Positions 1 through 8,347 are shown, counted from the first letter of the stretch. The stretch: 64,000 nt of DNA from JABDJL01 sp963664065 (GCA_963664065.1 OY760942.1:2232001-2296000), one strand, 5' to 3'. Made by a program: numbers and translations. Notes: generated from the letters alone by a model not told the origin.

Positions 1-566
1 ATTTTCTGCAGGGCAGGACCCTGATTCAGGTCAAGTTCCAGGCTGTCCAGCGGCAGCTTTTCTATGCGCGAATAAATTTCACTGGCACGGCTGATATGCA
101 GGCCGTGCCTGGCAGCCAGGCAGGCAGCTTCGGGCGTGGGCGCAGTACCGGCACGTACGTGATACCCCAACTGCAGCAACTCTCCGTTCAATTTTTGTGC
201 CAGCTCCTCCGCGGCCCCGAACAGGCGGCGGCTGGCGCCGACTTCAAGCACCAGCGAGGTACGTTGCGGAATGATGGTGACCTGGCTGCTGTACTGGTAA
301 CACCAGGCGGCAAGCCGCTGAAGGGCATCCTGTTCCGCCTGCGTGTCGCGGGACACCAGGTGCAATGTTTCCAGTAGCCCGAGCGCGGCATTGACCGGCA
401 GGCCGGGACGCACCCCGGCGTGTGCTGCTGCTGGGTTGCAATCCAGCACGCATTGCTTGCGCGAAACGTTGTCACTAATGGCAACCGGTAGATCGCGGCA
501 CAGTTCATGGCCCCGGGTCACGAGATCCAGCGACAGGTGGGGAAATTGCAGCGCCAGCCAGAGCAT
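1..566 (-). CDS. imuB: ImuB, Y-family polymerase-like mutasome protein (partial)
   Basis: ImuB is the inactive Y-family polymerase homologue that links ImuA and the beta clamp to DnaE2 during SOS translesion synthesis. The gene starts with ATG at 566 and stays open to the left edge, so about 188 N-terminal residues are visible. The opening MLWLALQFPHLSLDL aligns with the first strand of DinB, but the DinB motif HVDMDAFYASV is replaced by LQFPHLSLDLV, so the first catalytic Asp is gone, as is known for ImuB. It follows imuA by 18 nt on the same strand under the lexA promoter. The C-terminal clamp-binding region, and any dnaE2, would lie outside the window. Confidence 0.85.
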   Translation of the reverse strand, partial: MLWLALQFPHLSLDLVTRGHELCRDLPVAISDNVSRKQCVLDCNPAAAHAGVRPGLPVNAALGLLETLHLVSRDTQAEQDALQRLAAWCYQYSSQVTIIPQRTSLVLEVGASRRLFGAAEELAQKLNGELLQLGYHVRAGTAPTPEAACLAARHGLHISRASEIYSRIEKLPLDSLELDLNQGPALQK

Positions 567-584
567 GGGAGCGGCAGCAGTCGA

Positions 585-1346
585 CTACCTGGACCGGCTA
601 TGGTGGCGGAGTTCTTCTGATGGGGCCGTTACAGATACAGCCACCGATGGACTGCTGCCCTGTATGGCTTCTGACAGGGGCGCAAAGCCTGGTAATTGCT
701 GTGTACGTCGTATTTTTATGGCCTGGCTTGTGCGTCTGCCGCGGCATTTCAGGATGGAAATACTGATATCGGCCCTGATAGCATTTTTATGCTGCGTCCT
801 GACCTGCAGTCGCAGTGCAGCCGGCGAAGCCTGCTGTGCAGCCACCATGGGGCGGAACAGGAAGGCCGCCTTGTGACCGGCTTTCGCCGCCAGTTGCAGA
901 CGCCTCAGGCGGGCAAAGCCGGGATCTTCCAGCCAGGCCAGCACAGCACCGCCGCGCACCCCCCTGAGGGCTTGCTCGCAGGCCCACAGTGATTCCTCCA
1001 CGTTACGGGTACGGATCAGCATCACCCGCTCCAGTGCCACGCCGTGACCCAGCATGGCCGGTGGGTAGGGCACCCAGGGTGGGTCGAGCAGCATCACCCA
1101 GCGCCGTTTTGACGTCATGGCGGCCAGGGCGGGCAGCAGCAGGCTGAATTCGCCATTTCCGGACGTCTCTGTCAATAACTCGGTCAATGCTCCCAGCGGC
1201 CAGCCTTTGCCTGGCAGGTGCCGGTCCAGTTTTGCATACCCGCTGGACAGGGCCGGTATATCCCGGTGCACCTGGCAACCCCGCCATACATCCGGCATAT
1301 AGTCTGGCAATAAGGCGTCCGGCGCTACGGGCTGTAGAGCAGCCAT
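585..1346 (-). CDS. imuA: ImuA, SOS mutasome RecA-like protein
   Basis: This 253-residue protein has the ImuA/SulA-like layout. It opens with a short N-terminal stretch (PDVWRGCQ), then GLPRGALTEL-like text (GWPLGALTELLTE at about residue 48) and a degenerate P-loop (ETSGNGEFSLLLP), followed by the RecA-like core (VMLLDPPWVPYPP; RMLIRTRN-type strand). ImuA cooperates with ImuB and DnaE2 in damage-induced mutagenesis. Its ATG overlaps the lexA stop by one base (TGATG at 1344-1348), so it is probably translationally coupled. The last 80 or so residues are basic and poorly conserved, as is common in this family. Sequence identity is moderate; the assignment rests equally on position between lexA and imuB. 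Confidence 0.85.
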   Translation of the reverse strand: MAALQPVAPDALLPDYMPDVWRGCQVHRDIPALSSGYAKLDRHLPGKGWPLGALTELLTETSGNGEFSLLLPALAAMTSKRRWVMLLDPPWVPYPPAMLGHGVALERVMLIRTRNVEESLWACEQALRGVRGGAVLAWLEDPGFARLRRLQLAAKAGHKAAFLFRPMVAAQQASPAALRLQVRTQHKNAIRADISISILKCRGRRTSQAIKIRRTQQLPGFAPLSEAIQGSSPSVAVSVTAPSEELRHHSRSR

Positions 1347-1984
1347 CAGTCGTCCAACCGGTTACGGATCACGCCGACACCAAGGCCTTCAATGGCCAGA
1401 TCCTGGCGGCGCAAATCGACTTCAATGGGTTTAAAATCAGGGTTTTCGGGTAGCAGCGTGACCCGGTAGCCGTTACGCTGGAAGCGTTTGACCGTCACCT
1501 CGTCCCCGATGCGAGCGACCACGATCTGGCCATCCCTGGCCTCAGGCGTGCGGTGAACGGCCAGCAGGTCATGGTCGAGGATGCCTGCATCGCGCATGCT
1601 CATGCCTGCTACACGCAACAGGTAATGGGGGCGCGGGGAGAAAAGCGCCGGGTCAACCCTGTATTCGTGCTCGATATTTTCCTGTGCCAGGATCGGGCTA
1701 CCGGCCGCGACACGCCCGATCATCGGCAACGGCATATGAAAATTGGCGGGCAAGTTAGCGGCAGACAGGGCAGTCAGGGTAATGCCACGTGAGCGGCCCC
1801 GCTCAATCTGGATCACGCCTTTCTTTTCCAGTGCACGCAAATGGCTTTCCGCAGCATTCGGGGAACGGAAGCCAAAATGCGCTGATAGTTCATTCCTTGT
1901 AGGTGGAAATCCAATATTATCAATATGTTCAGATATAAACAGAAGAATTTGGTTCTGACGCTTGGTCAACGGTTTATGACTCAT
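1346..1984 (-). CDS. lexA: LexA repressor (mutasome-linked)
   Basis: LexA is the SOS repressor and self-cleaving serine protease. The 212-residue protein has an N-terminal winged helix (RQNQILLFISEHI, then PPTRNELSAHFGFRSPNAAESHL), a cleavage site at Ala94-Gly95 (VAAGSP), a catalytic Ser129 (VAGMSMRDAG) and a catalytic Lys166 (DEVTVKRF). All parts needed for RecA-stimulated self-cleavage are visible. It heads the lexA-imuA-imuB operon and has a perfect LexA box in its own promoter, so it is autoregulated. Whether this is the only LexA in the genome or a second cassette-specific copy cannot be told from here. Confidence 0.96.
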   Translation of the reverse strand: MSHKPLTKRQNQILLFISEHIDNIGFPPTRNELSAHFGFRSPNAAESHLRALEKKGVIQIERGRSRGITLTALSAANLPANFHMPLPMIGRVAAGSPILAQENIEHEYRVDPALFSPRPHYLLRVAGMSMRDAGILDHDLLAVHRTPEARDGQIVVARIGDEVTVKRFQRNGYRVTLLPENPDFKPIEVDLRRQDLAIEGLGVGVIRNRLDD

Positions 1985-2006
1985 TGTTGTGTGCTCTGAT
2001 CAAGTG

Positions 2007-2040
2007 CTGTAAATATATACAGTATTTGAAGATAACGCAA
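2007..2040 (-). promoter_or_regulatory. lexA promoter with LexA (SOS) box
   Basis: The 16-bp palindrome CTGT-N8-ACAG (CTGTAAATATATACAG, 2007-2022) matches the gammaproteobacterial LexA operator exactly. On the minus strand, TTGCGT (2040-2035) and TATATT (2017-2012), 17 nt apart, make a plausible sigma-70 promoter whose -10 element lies inside the operator. This is classic autorepression. It sits 23 nt upstream of the lexA start codon. Confidence 0.9.
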
Positions 2041-2177
2041 TAGTACGCCACGGCTAAACCGCTAACTCCTTCTCGGGCCGGAAGTCTCCTGTAAGATTCA
2101 ACATCAACTTCAGGTCATCTCTCCAGATTGTGCCGCCTTCCGATTTTGCCAGCGGTGCGGGTTGTGCAAACGAAAAT

Positions 2178-3869
2178 ATGCCTTTGAAACCGGAGTCAAA
2201 TTACATTTCATCCCTCTTGCGGAAAGCCAGGGCGAGAGCAGCTTACTTTTTGAAGACCTGCCTTCTGTCTGCCTTGCCGGTCCTCCTGCCAAACCAAGCC
2301 GCCCAAGCCGACTCCCCGCCGATTGAATTGCTGAACGCAGGGCTTAACGATGCCTGGGTAAGCACAGATGCGCCTTTCCAGGGCATGTTTATCACCGTCT
2401 TTCCCGAACTTGAACTGGTATTCCTGGCCTGGTTCACGTTTGACACCGTTGTGCCTGAAGGTGAAAGCGCTGCGAACTTAATTTCGGGACTGCAAAGCAG
2501 GGCAAGCGGGTCCGGCGCTTTCACGAAGTCCTCGGCCGGGTTTGCCGCGGTCTTTGGTGCAGATGACCAGCGCTGGGTCACCGCATTGGGTTCCATTGAT
2601 GGCAACAAGGCTGAACTGAACGCGGAACTAACCAGCGGCGGGGTGTTCAATACGTCCGATCCAATGCCAACGCAGGACACGAATTACGGCACGATATCCC
2701 TGGATTTCGTGAGTTGCGAAGAGGCTACGGTCAATTTTAATTTTCCGTCGACCGGTGAAACCGGTGCATTCATCATAAACCGGGTCGTGCCGGACAATAC
2801 CGCATTGTGTGAAGCACTGGTGCCACCTCCTTCCTGCACGAGGGCCGACCCGGATATCAGTCATGGCCTGGACAATCCACCCATAGTTAACGATGCCACC
2901 ATACCCACTGACGAAGTTGTCGGTGCGGGTCCGGGGCCGGATGGAATACCGCCGCTGGAATTACCGGGGTTTATTCAGGAACCGGGAGCAAACATCATCG
3001 ATCCTTCAGAACTGGTTGTTGGTGTGAAGATAGATAACGATATCCGTGCCTATTCCCATCGGGTCCTGAACTGGCATGAAGTGATGAACGACCAGTTTCT
3101 CATGGATGGATTACCGGAGCGTGCCACATTAAGCTATTGCCCGTTGACCGGATCGGCTACCTTGTGGAAATCGCTCCTGGAACCGCTGGACAAGACATTC
3201 GGCACTTCCGGTCTTTTATACAACTCGAACCTGATTATGTATGACCGGGAGACCTTGAGTTTTTGGTCACAAATGCTGGAGCAATCAGTGAATGGATCCC
3301 AGATTCTGACGATTCCTGACCGACTGCAGGTGGTGGAGACTGCCTGGGGCACATGGAAGTCCATGTACCCTGGAACCCGGTTGATTTCCGAAAATACCGG
3401 ATTCTCGCGAGACTACAATGATTACCCTTATGGTTCCTACCGGACAGACAATAGCCTGTTGTTTCCGGCGAATAATTCAAACGATAATCGCCTGCACCGA
3501 AAGGAACGGGTAGTGGGCATCAATGTCGGCGACAGATCCAGGGTCTATCCCATCTCTAATTTTTCCAGCAATGTCGAAGTCATAAACGAAACGGTCGGCG
3601 ATATGCACGTGGTGGCAGCAGGCAGCAGTGGCCACAATTTTGGCGTGGTATTCAACCGGGAACTGGAAGACTGCACGGTGCTTGAATTTCAACCCGTGCA
3701 GGATCAACTGCCTGTGGTCATGCTGGACAACGAAGGCAACGAATGGGATATTTTTGGCAAGGCAGTGAGTGGTGCAAGGACCGGTCAGCAATTGCAAAAG
3801 ACCAACTCCTATATCGCCTACTGGTTTGCCTGGACGGCATTTTCCCCGGGCGCAGAAATACACCAGTGA
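2178..3869 (+). CDS. Exported DUF3179-domain protein with N-terminal beta-rich domain
   Basis: This is a 563-residue protein from ATG 2178; a GTG at 2130 would add 16 residues. A long basic n-region and hydrophobic stretch (FLKTCLLSALPVLLP) ending near AAQADS look like a signal peptide. Residues of about 50-210 form an exported domain beginning GLNDAWVSTDAPFQGMFITVF, of a type I recognise from marine gammaproteobacterial exported proteins but cannot name. The C-terminal 300 residues match DUF3179: VGVKIDNDIRAYSHRVLNWHEVMND, LSYCPLTGSATLW, NSNLIMYDRETLSFWSQ and TGFSRDYNDYPYGSY. DUF3179 has no established activity. Its stop overlaps the next gene's GTG (GTGA), so the three following secreted products are probably made together. 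Confidence 0.8.
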   Translation: MPLKPESNYISSLLRKARARAAYFLKTCLLSALPVLLPNQAAQADSPPIELLNAGLNDAWVSTDAPFQGMFITVFPELELVFLAWFTFDTVVPEGESAANLISGLQSRASGSGAFTKSSAGFAAVFGADDQRWVTALGSIDGNKAELNAELTSGGVFNTSDPMPTQDTNYGTISLDFVSCEEATVNFNFPSTGETGAFIINRVVPDNTALCEALVPPPSCTRADPDISHGLDNPPIVNDATIPTDEVVGAGPGPDGIPPLELPGFIQEPGANIIDPSELVVGVKIDNDIRAYSHRVLNWHEVMNDQFLMDGLPERATLSYCPLTGSATLWKSLLEPLDKTFGTSGLLYNSNLIMYDRETLSFWSQMLEQSVNGSQILTIPDRLQVVETAWGTWKSMYPGTRLISENTGFSRDYNDYPYGSYRTDNSLLFPANNSNDNRLHRKERVVGINVGDRSRVYPISNFSSNVEVINETVGDMHVVAAGSSGHNFGVVFNRELEDCTVLEFQPVQDQLPVVMLDNEGNEWDIFGKAVSGARTGQQLQKTNSYIAYWFAWTAFSPGAEIHQ

Positions 3870-4795
3870 TAATCAGAATATTAAAATTTACCATTTTGGC
3901 TTTATTGCTTCAGGGTCTGCAAAGCCCGGCATTGGCTGCAACCTGTAGTTGTGCAGGTGTGCCATTGCTGACGTCCATAGACACTTCTGCCACGGAGCAA
4001 GGCGATTTCTTTATCAGTTACTCCACCGAGTATCACCAGATAAGTGACCTGGTCGCCGGCTCCGACGATGTGCGGGACGAGACCGGCAGGGACCGTAACT
4101 CCATATCCCAGGTCATCTCTGCCAGTTATGCCTTGACTGATCGGTGGTCAGTTTCCGCGCTTATTTCCTATGTTAAACATAACCGTACGATCGGTTCGAG
4201 CATATTTGGTAAAGAAACGACATCCGGAGTAGGCGACAGCGTCATCCTGATCAGGTACACACCCCTGTTTATTACGCCATTTTCACGCCACGAATTGTCC
4301 CTGGGGCTCGGTGCACGAATCCCTACAGGCGAAGACAGTTTTGGCAGCGGCTTCATCATTTCCGAGGACATGCAACCAAGCGTCGGAGCATTGGGAAAAA
4401 TAGGCTGGAGCAGCTATAGCTATGCGTTTAACCAGGCAGCCTCGCTACTGCTCAATGCCTCAGCAACTTATACAGATAATGATGATAATGACCGGAAATA
4501 TGCTTTTGGTAATGAATCCAGTTTATCCTTGGGCTTGAGTCAAAGCATAGGTACGAAATTTGGTTACTCAGCTGCACTTCGCTACCGAAGCACCCGGACT
4601 GACCATCGATTCGGATTCGCAATCCCCAATACCGGCGGTGAATGGCTGGATTTTGTTCCTGCAGTCCAATATTCCGTGACTGACAATCTCAAACTTACGT
4701 TGTTTGGACGCCTTCCACTAACAAGGGACTTAAATGGCACTTTGCAATTCACGACCAGTTATTCGTATGGCTTGTCATTGACCTATGGCTTCTAG
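3866..4795 (+). CDS. Outer-membrane beta-barrel-like protein with mature N-terminal CxC
   Basis: I place the start at GTG 3866, overlapping the previous stop (GTGA); this gives a clean signal peptide (IIRILKFTILALLLQ...PALA) and a 309-residue product. Directly after the likely cleavage site comes ATCSCAGVPLL, a CxC pair at the mature N-terminus. The remainder is alternating amphipathic strands with aromatic girdles (FISYSTEYHQI, VSALISYVKHN, HELSLGLGARIPTGED, GYSAALRYRSTRT) and ends in SYSYGLSLTYGF, with the C-terminal Phe typical of BamA-inserted barrels. Function is unknown. The neighbours suggest an exported redox or metal-related unit. An upstream start near 3743 would read through the previous gene and is unlikely. 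Confidence 0.72.
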   Translation: MIIRILKFTILALLLQGLQSPALAATCSCAGVPLLTSIDTSATEQGDFFISYSTEYHQISDLVAGSDDVRDETGRDRNSISQVISASYALTDRWSVSALISYVKHNRTIGSSIFGKETTSGVGDSVILIRYTPLFITPFSRHELSLGLGARIPTGEDSFGSGFIISEDMQPSVGALGKIGWSSYSYAFNQAASLLLNASATYTDNDDNDRKYAFGNESSLSLGLSQSIGTKFGYSAALRYRSTRTDHRFGFAIPNTGGEWLDFVPAVQYSVTDNLKLTLFGRLPLTRDLNGTLQFTTSYSYGLSLTYGF

Positions 4796-5270
4796 ATTTA
4801 TCAAAGCACTGTGCCTGGTACTGTTGCTGGTGCAAGTTGCGCCAGCAAGGGAATCTGCGCCGTTTTTTAGTGGCGCCGCTATCAATACCGGCCAGCAGAT
4901 CAGCCTTGCTGACTACAAGGGTAAAGTCGTATTTCTGGATTTCTGGGCCTCATGGTGCCCTCCCTGCCTGGCTTCGCTGCCCGCCTATGACCGGATGCGC
5001 CGAGAAATAGGCACTGAGGGGTTTGAGATTATCGCCATCAATGTCGATGAACATACCGAAGATGGCCTGGCATTCCTCGAGAAGCACCCGGTGGCTTACC
5101 CCGTGCTTGCTGATCGGGAAGGTGGAATTGGTATTCTTTACGGGATTCGAACATTACCCCATTCCTTTCTGCTTGACCGCGATGGTCGGATAGTAGCTTC
5201 TTACAGGAGCTTTAAAGCCGGTGATGAGATCAGCTTAAAGCAAGCAATTGAAAAACTGCTGGAGCAATAA
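4785..5270 (+). CDS. TlpA-type thioredoxin, exported
   Basis: This 161-residue protein has an N-terminal signal peptide (FIKALCLVLLLVQVAPA) and a TlpA/ResA-like thioredoxin fold. The strand VVFLDFWASWCPPCLASLP carries the active-site pair Cys58 and Cys61, and the cis-proline segment is TLPHSFLLDRDG. Proteins of this type reduce cysteines in periplasmic partners, such as apocytochromes or copper-centre proteins. It overlaps the barrel gene by 11 nt, and that protein has a CxC at its mature N-terminus, so a direct redox partnership is a reasonable inference. It is the last gene of the three-gene set and is convergent with the DUF2207 gene. Confidence 0.85.
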   Translation: MASRFIKALCLVLLLVQVAPARESAPFFSGAAINTGQQISLADYKGKVVFLDFWASWCPPCLASLPAYDRMRREIGTEGFEIIAINVDEHTEDGLAFLEKHPVAYPVLADREGGIGILYGIRTLPHSFLLDRDGRIVASYRSFKAGDEISLKQAIEKLLEQ

Positions 5271-5287
5271 AAATCATCAGTACCCTG

Positions 5288-6982
5288 CTACCAGCCGCCA
5301 CCGCCACCACCACCGCCGCCGGAGAAGCCACCACCACCTGAACCGGATGATGAACCGGGAGGCGAGGAAGCTGAGGAAATCGCGCTTGAGAAACTACTGC
5401 CAAGACCTCTTCCGATATGGTTGAGACTGCGGCTGCCGCTATACCAGCCGGGGTGATAGCTGCCGCCCTCGGTAAGCTCCTGGGGAAATTCACGCGCGAA
5501 CCGATCACACCAGCTATTCTCCACGCCCAGCGCAAACGCATAGGGCAGGAACATCTCGAATGCTTCTGGCGTCAATTCCGGAGAACGCATGCGATCGAGG
5601 CGGAATTGCTCGGCGGTATCAAGGTACATTTTGAAACCCTCAATTTCATCCATTACACGCCGGCCGGCAGGCGTGGGCGCACGTAAAAGGAGAAGGAAAA
5701 CCAGGTGCATCGTGATGGTCAGGACTATAAAAACAATCCATGGCGCGGGGCCGCCATGTCTTGACAAGGCAAATACGATTGCCAGGATGCTGATAATAAC
5801 CGCAGGCATCATGTAAATCGTATTTAATTTAAACAGGCGTCCGTGATGTTCCGCTTTTAGCGCTTTTTTCAAGCCGTTGCGTGCACTGAGGAACTCCCGG
5901 TAATTTTCATCATCCAGCTCGATCCAGGAATCCTCTTCCGGCAGCAATTCGGTCAGCACCGCTGCTTCACCTGGTGTTGCCGTGTCGTGTTTCGGCCCCT
6001 TTTCGCGGTACAGGATGTAGTCGTCTTTTTCATCGATCTTCAGATAGCCCTTAACGCCAAGGCTGATAATGGCGGCAGTGAAGGCCTTGCTGTGAAAACC
6101 CATGTCGTTAACGTATCGACAAGCGGCGGCCGATAGCCGGTCCGGAGGTTTAAAGCGCGGAATGATCACGCCCTTCACCGGATCACGACCGTAGTTGTGC
6201 CAGGATCGCAGATACCAGGCCAGCGGCAGCAACAACCCGATCAACAGAACCAGTGCAGAGCCGTTGTCGTTTAAAAAGAAACCTGCTCGTTCAGTAAAAG
6301 TGGGCTCGTGTACGATACCTTTGGGCCAGCCAAGCGCGATAGTAAACCCCTGGCGAGCTCGCAGAGGCTGTGTGGTTTTGAATTCCATCACACGTGAACT
6401 GATGATCCTGAAATCAGCATTTTTCCCGGTGCTGCCTTGAAATCCCGTGTAGTACTCAGACCGCAGGCTATCCCATGCAACAGGTTCGGGTAGTTCGATA
6501 CGCGCACTTGCCTGGTCGATATCAAACATCCAGCCGTTACCCGTGACATTCCAGTACAACTCATCAAATTCTGCAAAAAAGCCGAGTTGGCGGGTTGTGC
6601 GGTATAGCAAGCGGTATTCGTGTTCGCCATGCGGCAGGAATCTTTGCGCACTGCCCAATTTTATACGGATGCCGTTGGACCGTTTTTCAGTGGAAAACGT
6701 CTCACGGTTGTCGTTACGCCTGACATCAAGCACCTGGAATCCAACTCGGTGTCGATTGCCTTGCCTGTCTTTGTACGTGGTTGGGAAATCCCGGTAAATA
6801 CCCCGCTTAATATTGACGCCTTCGGCCTGTACCCGGATGGTTTCTACGACGGTGAGACTTGCGTCCCGGTTGACCTTGATGTCTGAGTGGTAACCGAGTA
6901 TCCGTTCGTCTGCCAGGGTCGCGCTACTGAATAGTGAAACAGATATTATCAGCACACCGGCTTTACTGATGGTTGATCTCAT
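5288..6982 (-). CDS. DUF2207 membrane protein with glycine-rich tail
   Basis: From ATG 6982 this is a 564-residue protein (longer starts would overlap lemA by up to 62 nt). It has a signal-like N-terminus (AGVLIISVSLFSSATLA) and an extracytoplasmic DUF2207 domain (ILGYHSDIKVNRDASLTVVETIRV; KRGIYRDFPTTY). A membrane span follows (ALVLLIGLLLPLAWYL), then a cytoplasmic segment (RFKPPDRLSAAACRYV) and two more spans (residues of about 395-440). The last 35 residues are Ser/Gly-rich and end in a run of glycines and GGW, the usual tail of this family. It lies 16 nt after lemA, the conserved partner of DUF2207. Function is not established; the pair is usually discussed in envelope stress contexts. 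Confidence 0.85.
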   Translation of the reverse strand: MRSTISKAGVLIISVSLFSSATLADERILGYHSDIKVNRDASLTVVETIRVQAEGVNIKRGIYRDFPTTYKDRQGNRHRVGFQVLDVRRNDNRETFSTEKRSNGIRIKLGSAQRFLPHGEHEYRLLYRTTRQLGFFAEFDELYWNVTGNGWMFDIDQASARIELPEPVAWDSLRSEYYTGFQGSTGKNADFRIISSRVMEFKTTQPLRARQGFTIALGWPKGIVHEPTFTERAGFFLNDNGSALVLLIGLLLPLAWYLRSWHNYGRDPVKGVIIPRFKPPDRLSAAACRYVNDMGFHSKAFTAAIISLGVKGYLKIDEKDDYILYREKGPKHDTATPGEAAVLTELLPEEDSWIELDDENYREFLSARNGLKKALKAEHHGRLFKLNTIYMMPAVIISILAIVFALSRHGGPAPWIVFIVLTITMHLVFLLLLRAPTPAGRRVMDEIEGFKMYLDTAEQFRLDRMRSPELTPEAFEMFLPYAFALGVENSWCDRFAREFPQELTEGGSYHPGWYSGSRSLNHIGRGLGSSFSSAISSASSPPGSSSGSGGGGFSGGGGGGGGGW

Positions 6983-6998
6983 GCCAGAGATCCAGCCC

Positions 6999-7544
6999 TT
7001 AAAGATCAACATTGAGCGCATTCCTTTGAGCAGAAAATTCAATCTCAAAAAACTCTGCATTCACAAACCCAAAAAGCCCTGCTAGTAGGTTAGAAGGGAA
7101 ACTTTCTACAGCATTGTTGTTATTCCTGACTGCGCCATTGTAATAACGCCGTGCATATTGGAGATGATCTTCAATTTCCACGAGACTGCCATGCAACTGC
7201 TGGAACCCGTCGCTGGCCTCCAGGTCGGGATAATCCTCAGCGAGCGCGAACAATCTGCCCAATGATCGTGAGAGGGCAGTTTCCTGTTTGGCCGTGTCCG
7301 GCACAGCGGCATGACGGTCGCTGCGAATTTTGGCAACTTCTTCGAACACACCGGATTCATGAGCAACGTAAGCCTTAACGGTGGATACCAGGTTCGGTAC
7401 CAGTTCATGTCTTTTCTGTAACTGCACATCTATTCCCGCCCAGGCCTCACTGACGAGATTCCTGTTACGGACCAGGCGGTTGTACAGCCAGATGCCGGCG
7501 AGCAGGATCAGTAGAACGAAGGAGATAAAAAGTGTAGTTTCCAT
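6999..7544 (-). CDS. lemA: LemA family membrane protein
   Basis: This 181-residue LemA protein has one N-terminal span (TTLFISFVLLILLAGIWLY) followed by the family signature NRLVRNRNLVSEAWAGIDV and QLQKRHELVPNLVSTVKAY, a helical core, and ARRYYNGAVRNNNNAVESFPSN near the end. The start at ATG 7544 is set by a Shine-Dalgarno AGGAAG six bases upstream; an in-frame start 27 nt earlier would lie within the remnant element. LemA is an N-out membrane protein of uncertain role. Downstream is the DUF2207 partner. The upstream junction with the DUF2461 gene is interrupted by a 22-bp remnant of a small mobile element. Confidence 0.92.
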   Translation of the reverse strand: METTLFISFVLLILLAGIWLYNRLVRNRNLVSEAWAGIDVQLQKRHELVPNLVSTVKAYVAHESGVFEEVAKIRSDRHAAVPDTAKQETALSRSLGRLFALAEDYPDLEASDGFQQLHGSLVEIEDHLQYARRYYNGAVRNNNNAVESFPSNLLAGLFGFVNAEFFEIEFSAQRNALNVDL

Positions 7545-7552
7545 GTTGCTTC

Positions 7553-7574
7553 CTAGTTCGTTACACCACACTAG
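7553..7574. repeat. Solo terminal repeat of the CTAG-flanked MITE family
   Basis: Between two CTAG tetranucleotides (7553-7556 and 7571-7574) lie 14 bases, TTCGTTACACCACA, identical to the right terminus of the element at 37217-37486. No left terminus or interior is present, so this looks like an excision or deletion footprint. It supplies or preserves the TAG stop of the DUF2461 gene and leaves CTAGGAAG, part of the lemA ribosome-binding site, on the other side. Closing the footprint at one CTAG would join the two genes as TAG-GAAGCAAC-ATG. Confidence 0.75.
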
Positions 7575-8260
7575 TACGGTAAGCCGAGCGCCTCGGTAAC
7601 GAAGCGGTTCAGGCGTGAGCCTGCCCGGAATGATTCGAGCACTTCATTCAGCAGCTCCGGTGACTCGATGAGTCCGGGGTCAGCTTCGGCCATCACAAAA
7701 AAGGTTTTCCGTTTCAAATCCTCAATGTGTTTGTGTTCCGGATGAAACCCTCTTGGAGGTCGAACAAGGCTGTCGCCCTGGATGCCACCCCTGTCCCGAA
7801 TGAGCTTTGAATTCCTGATTTTTCCCCATTCGGCAGGGCTGTCACTTATCTGATCACGGATGATGGCCAGGTGTTTCGAAGGTGGCCGCCATATACCGCC
7901 GCCAAAAAACAGACGGTCGAGTTCAAAATGTGCATAAAACCCTGGTGCGTGTGCATCTTTTCCTGCCTGGTGGCGGAAATGACAGGCCGCATGAGTTTTA
8001 TAAGGCGTTTTATCTTTTGAAAACCTGGTATCCCGATAAACGCGGAACATCGAACCCCCGTGAGGCCGGGGATCCGCCACGTAGTAAGGAGAAATCTTTT
8101 TCAGGCCGGGTGTGATCGCCACGATGAACTCGCCCATCGGATTGACCACAGTTTCGATATACCTGGGTTTATTGTCGTTAAACCAGTCGCGGTTATTGTT
8201 TTTCTTCAGGTCTGTAAAGAATTTGAAGAAATCTTTGGGAAAACCATCGAATGTAGACAT
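7571..8260 (-). CDS. DUF2461 domain-containing protein
   Basis: A 229-residue DUF2461 (TIGR02453-type) protein. Recognisable segments are MSTFDGFPKDFFKFFTDL, NNNRDWFNDNKPRYIETV, a run containing GGSMFRVYRDTRFSKDKTPYKTH, GFYAHFELDRLFFGGGIW and VVMAEADP-like text near the C-terminus. ATG 8260 is preferred over a longer start at 8311 because it begins at the conserved STFDGFP block and has an AGGGGTG ribosome-binding site about nine bases upstream. Activity is unknown. Its TAG stop lies in the CTAG bordering the small remnant element. Confidence 0.88.
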   Translation of the reverse strand: MSTFDGFPKDFFKFFTDLKKNNNRDWFNDNKPRYIETVVNPMGEFIVAITPGLKKISPYYVADPRPHGGSMFRVYRDTRFSKDKTPYKTHAACHFRHQAGKDAHAPGFYAHFELDRLFFGGGIWRPPSKHLAIIRDQISDSPAEWGKIRNSKLIRDRGGIQGDSLVRPPRGFHPEHKHIEDLKRKTFFVMAEADPGLIESPELLNEVLESFRAGSRLNRFVTEALGLPY

Positions 8261-8347
8261 TACAGGCACCCCTTTGATGCAGATGTTTTTAGTATAGCCC
8301 TGGCCAGTCACAGGAAAGCACAGAATCCATCCTTGCCAGCCGGTATT

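Noticed and set aside
696..992. Plus-strand frames opposite imuA
   Set aside because: They are out-of-frame readings of imuA, with no start signals or recognisable domains.
5288..5340. Glycine repeat at the DUF2207 end as a possible microsatellite or phase-variable tract
   Set aside because: Glycine-rich tails ending in GGW are normal for this family and the frame is intact.
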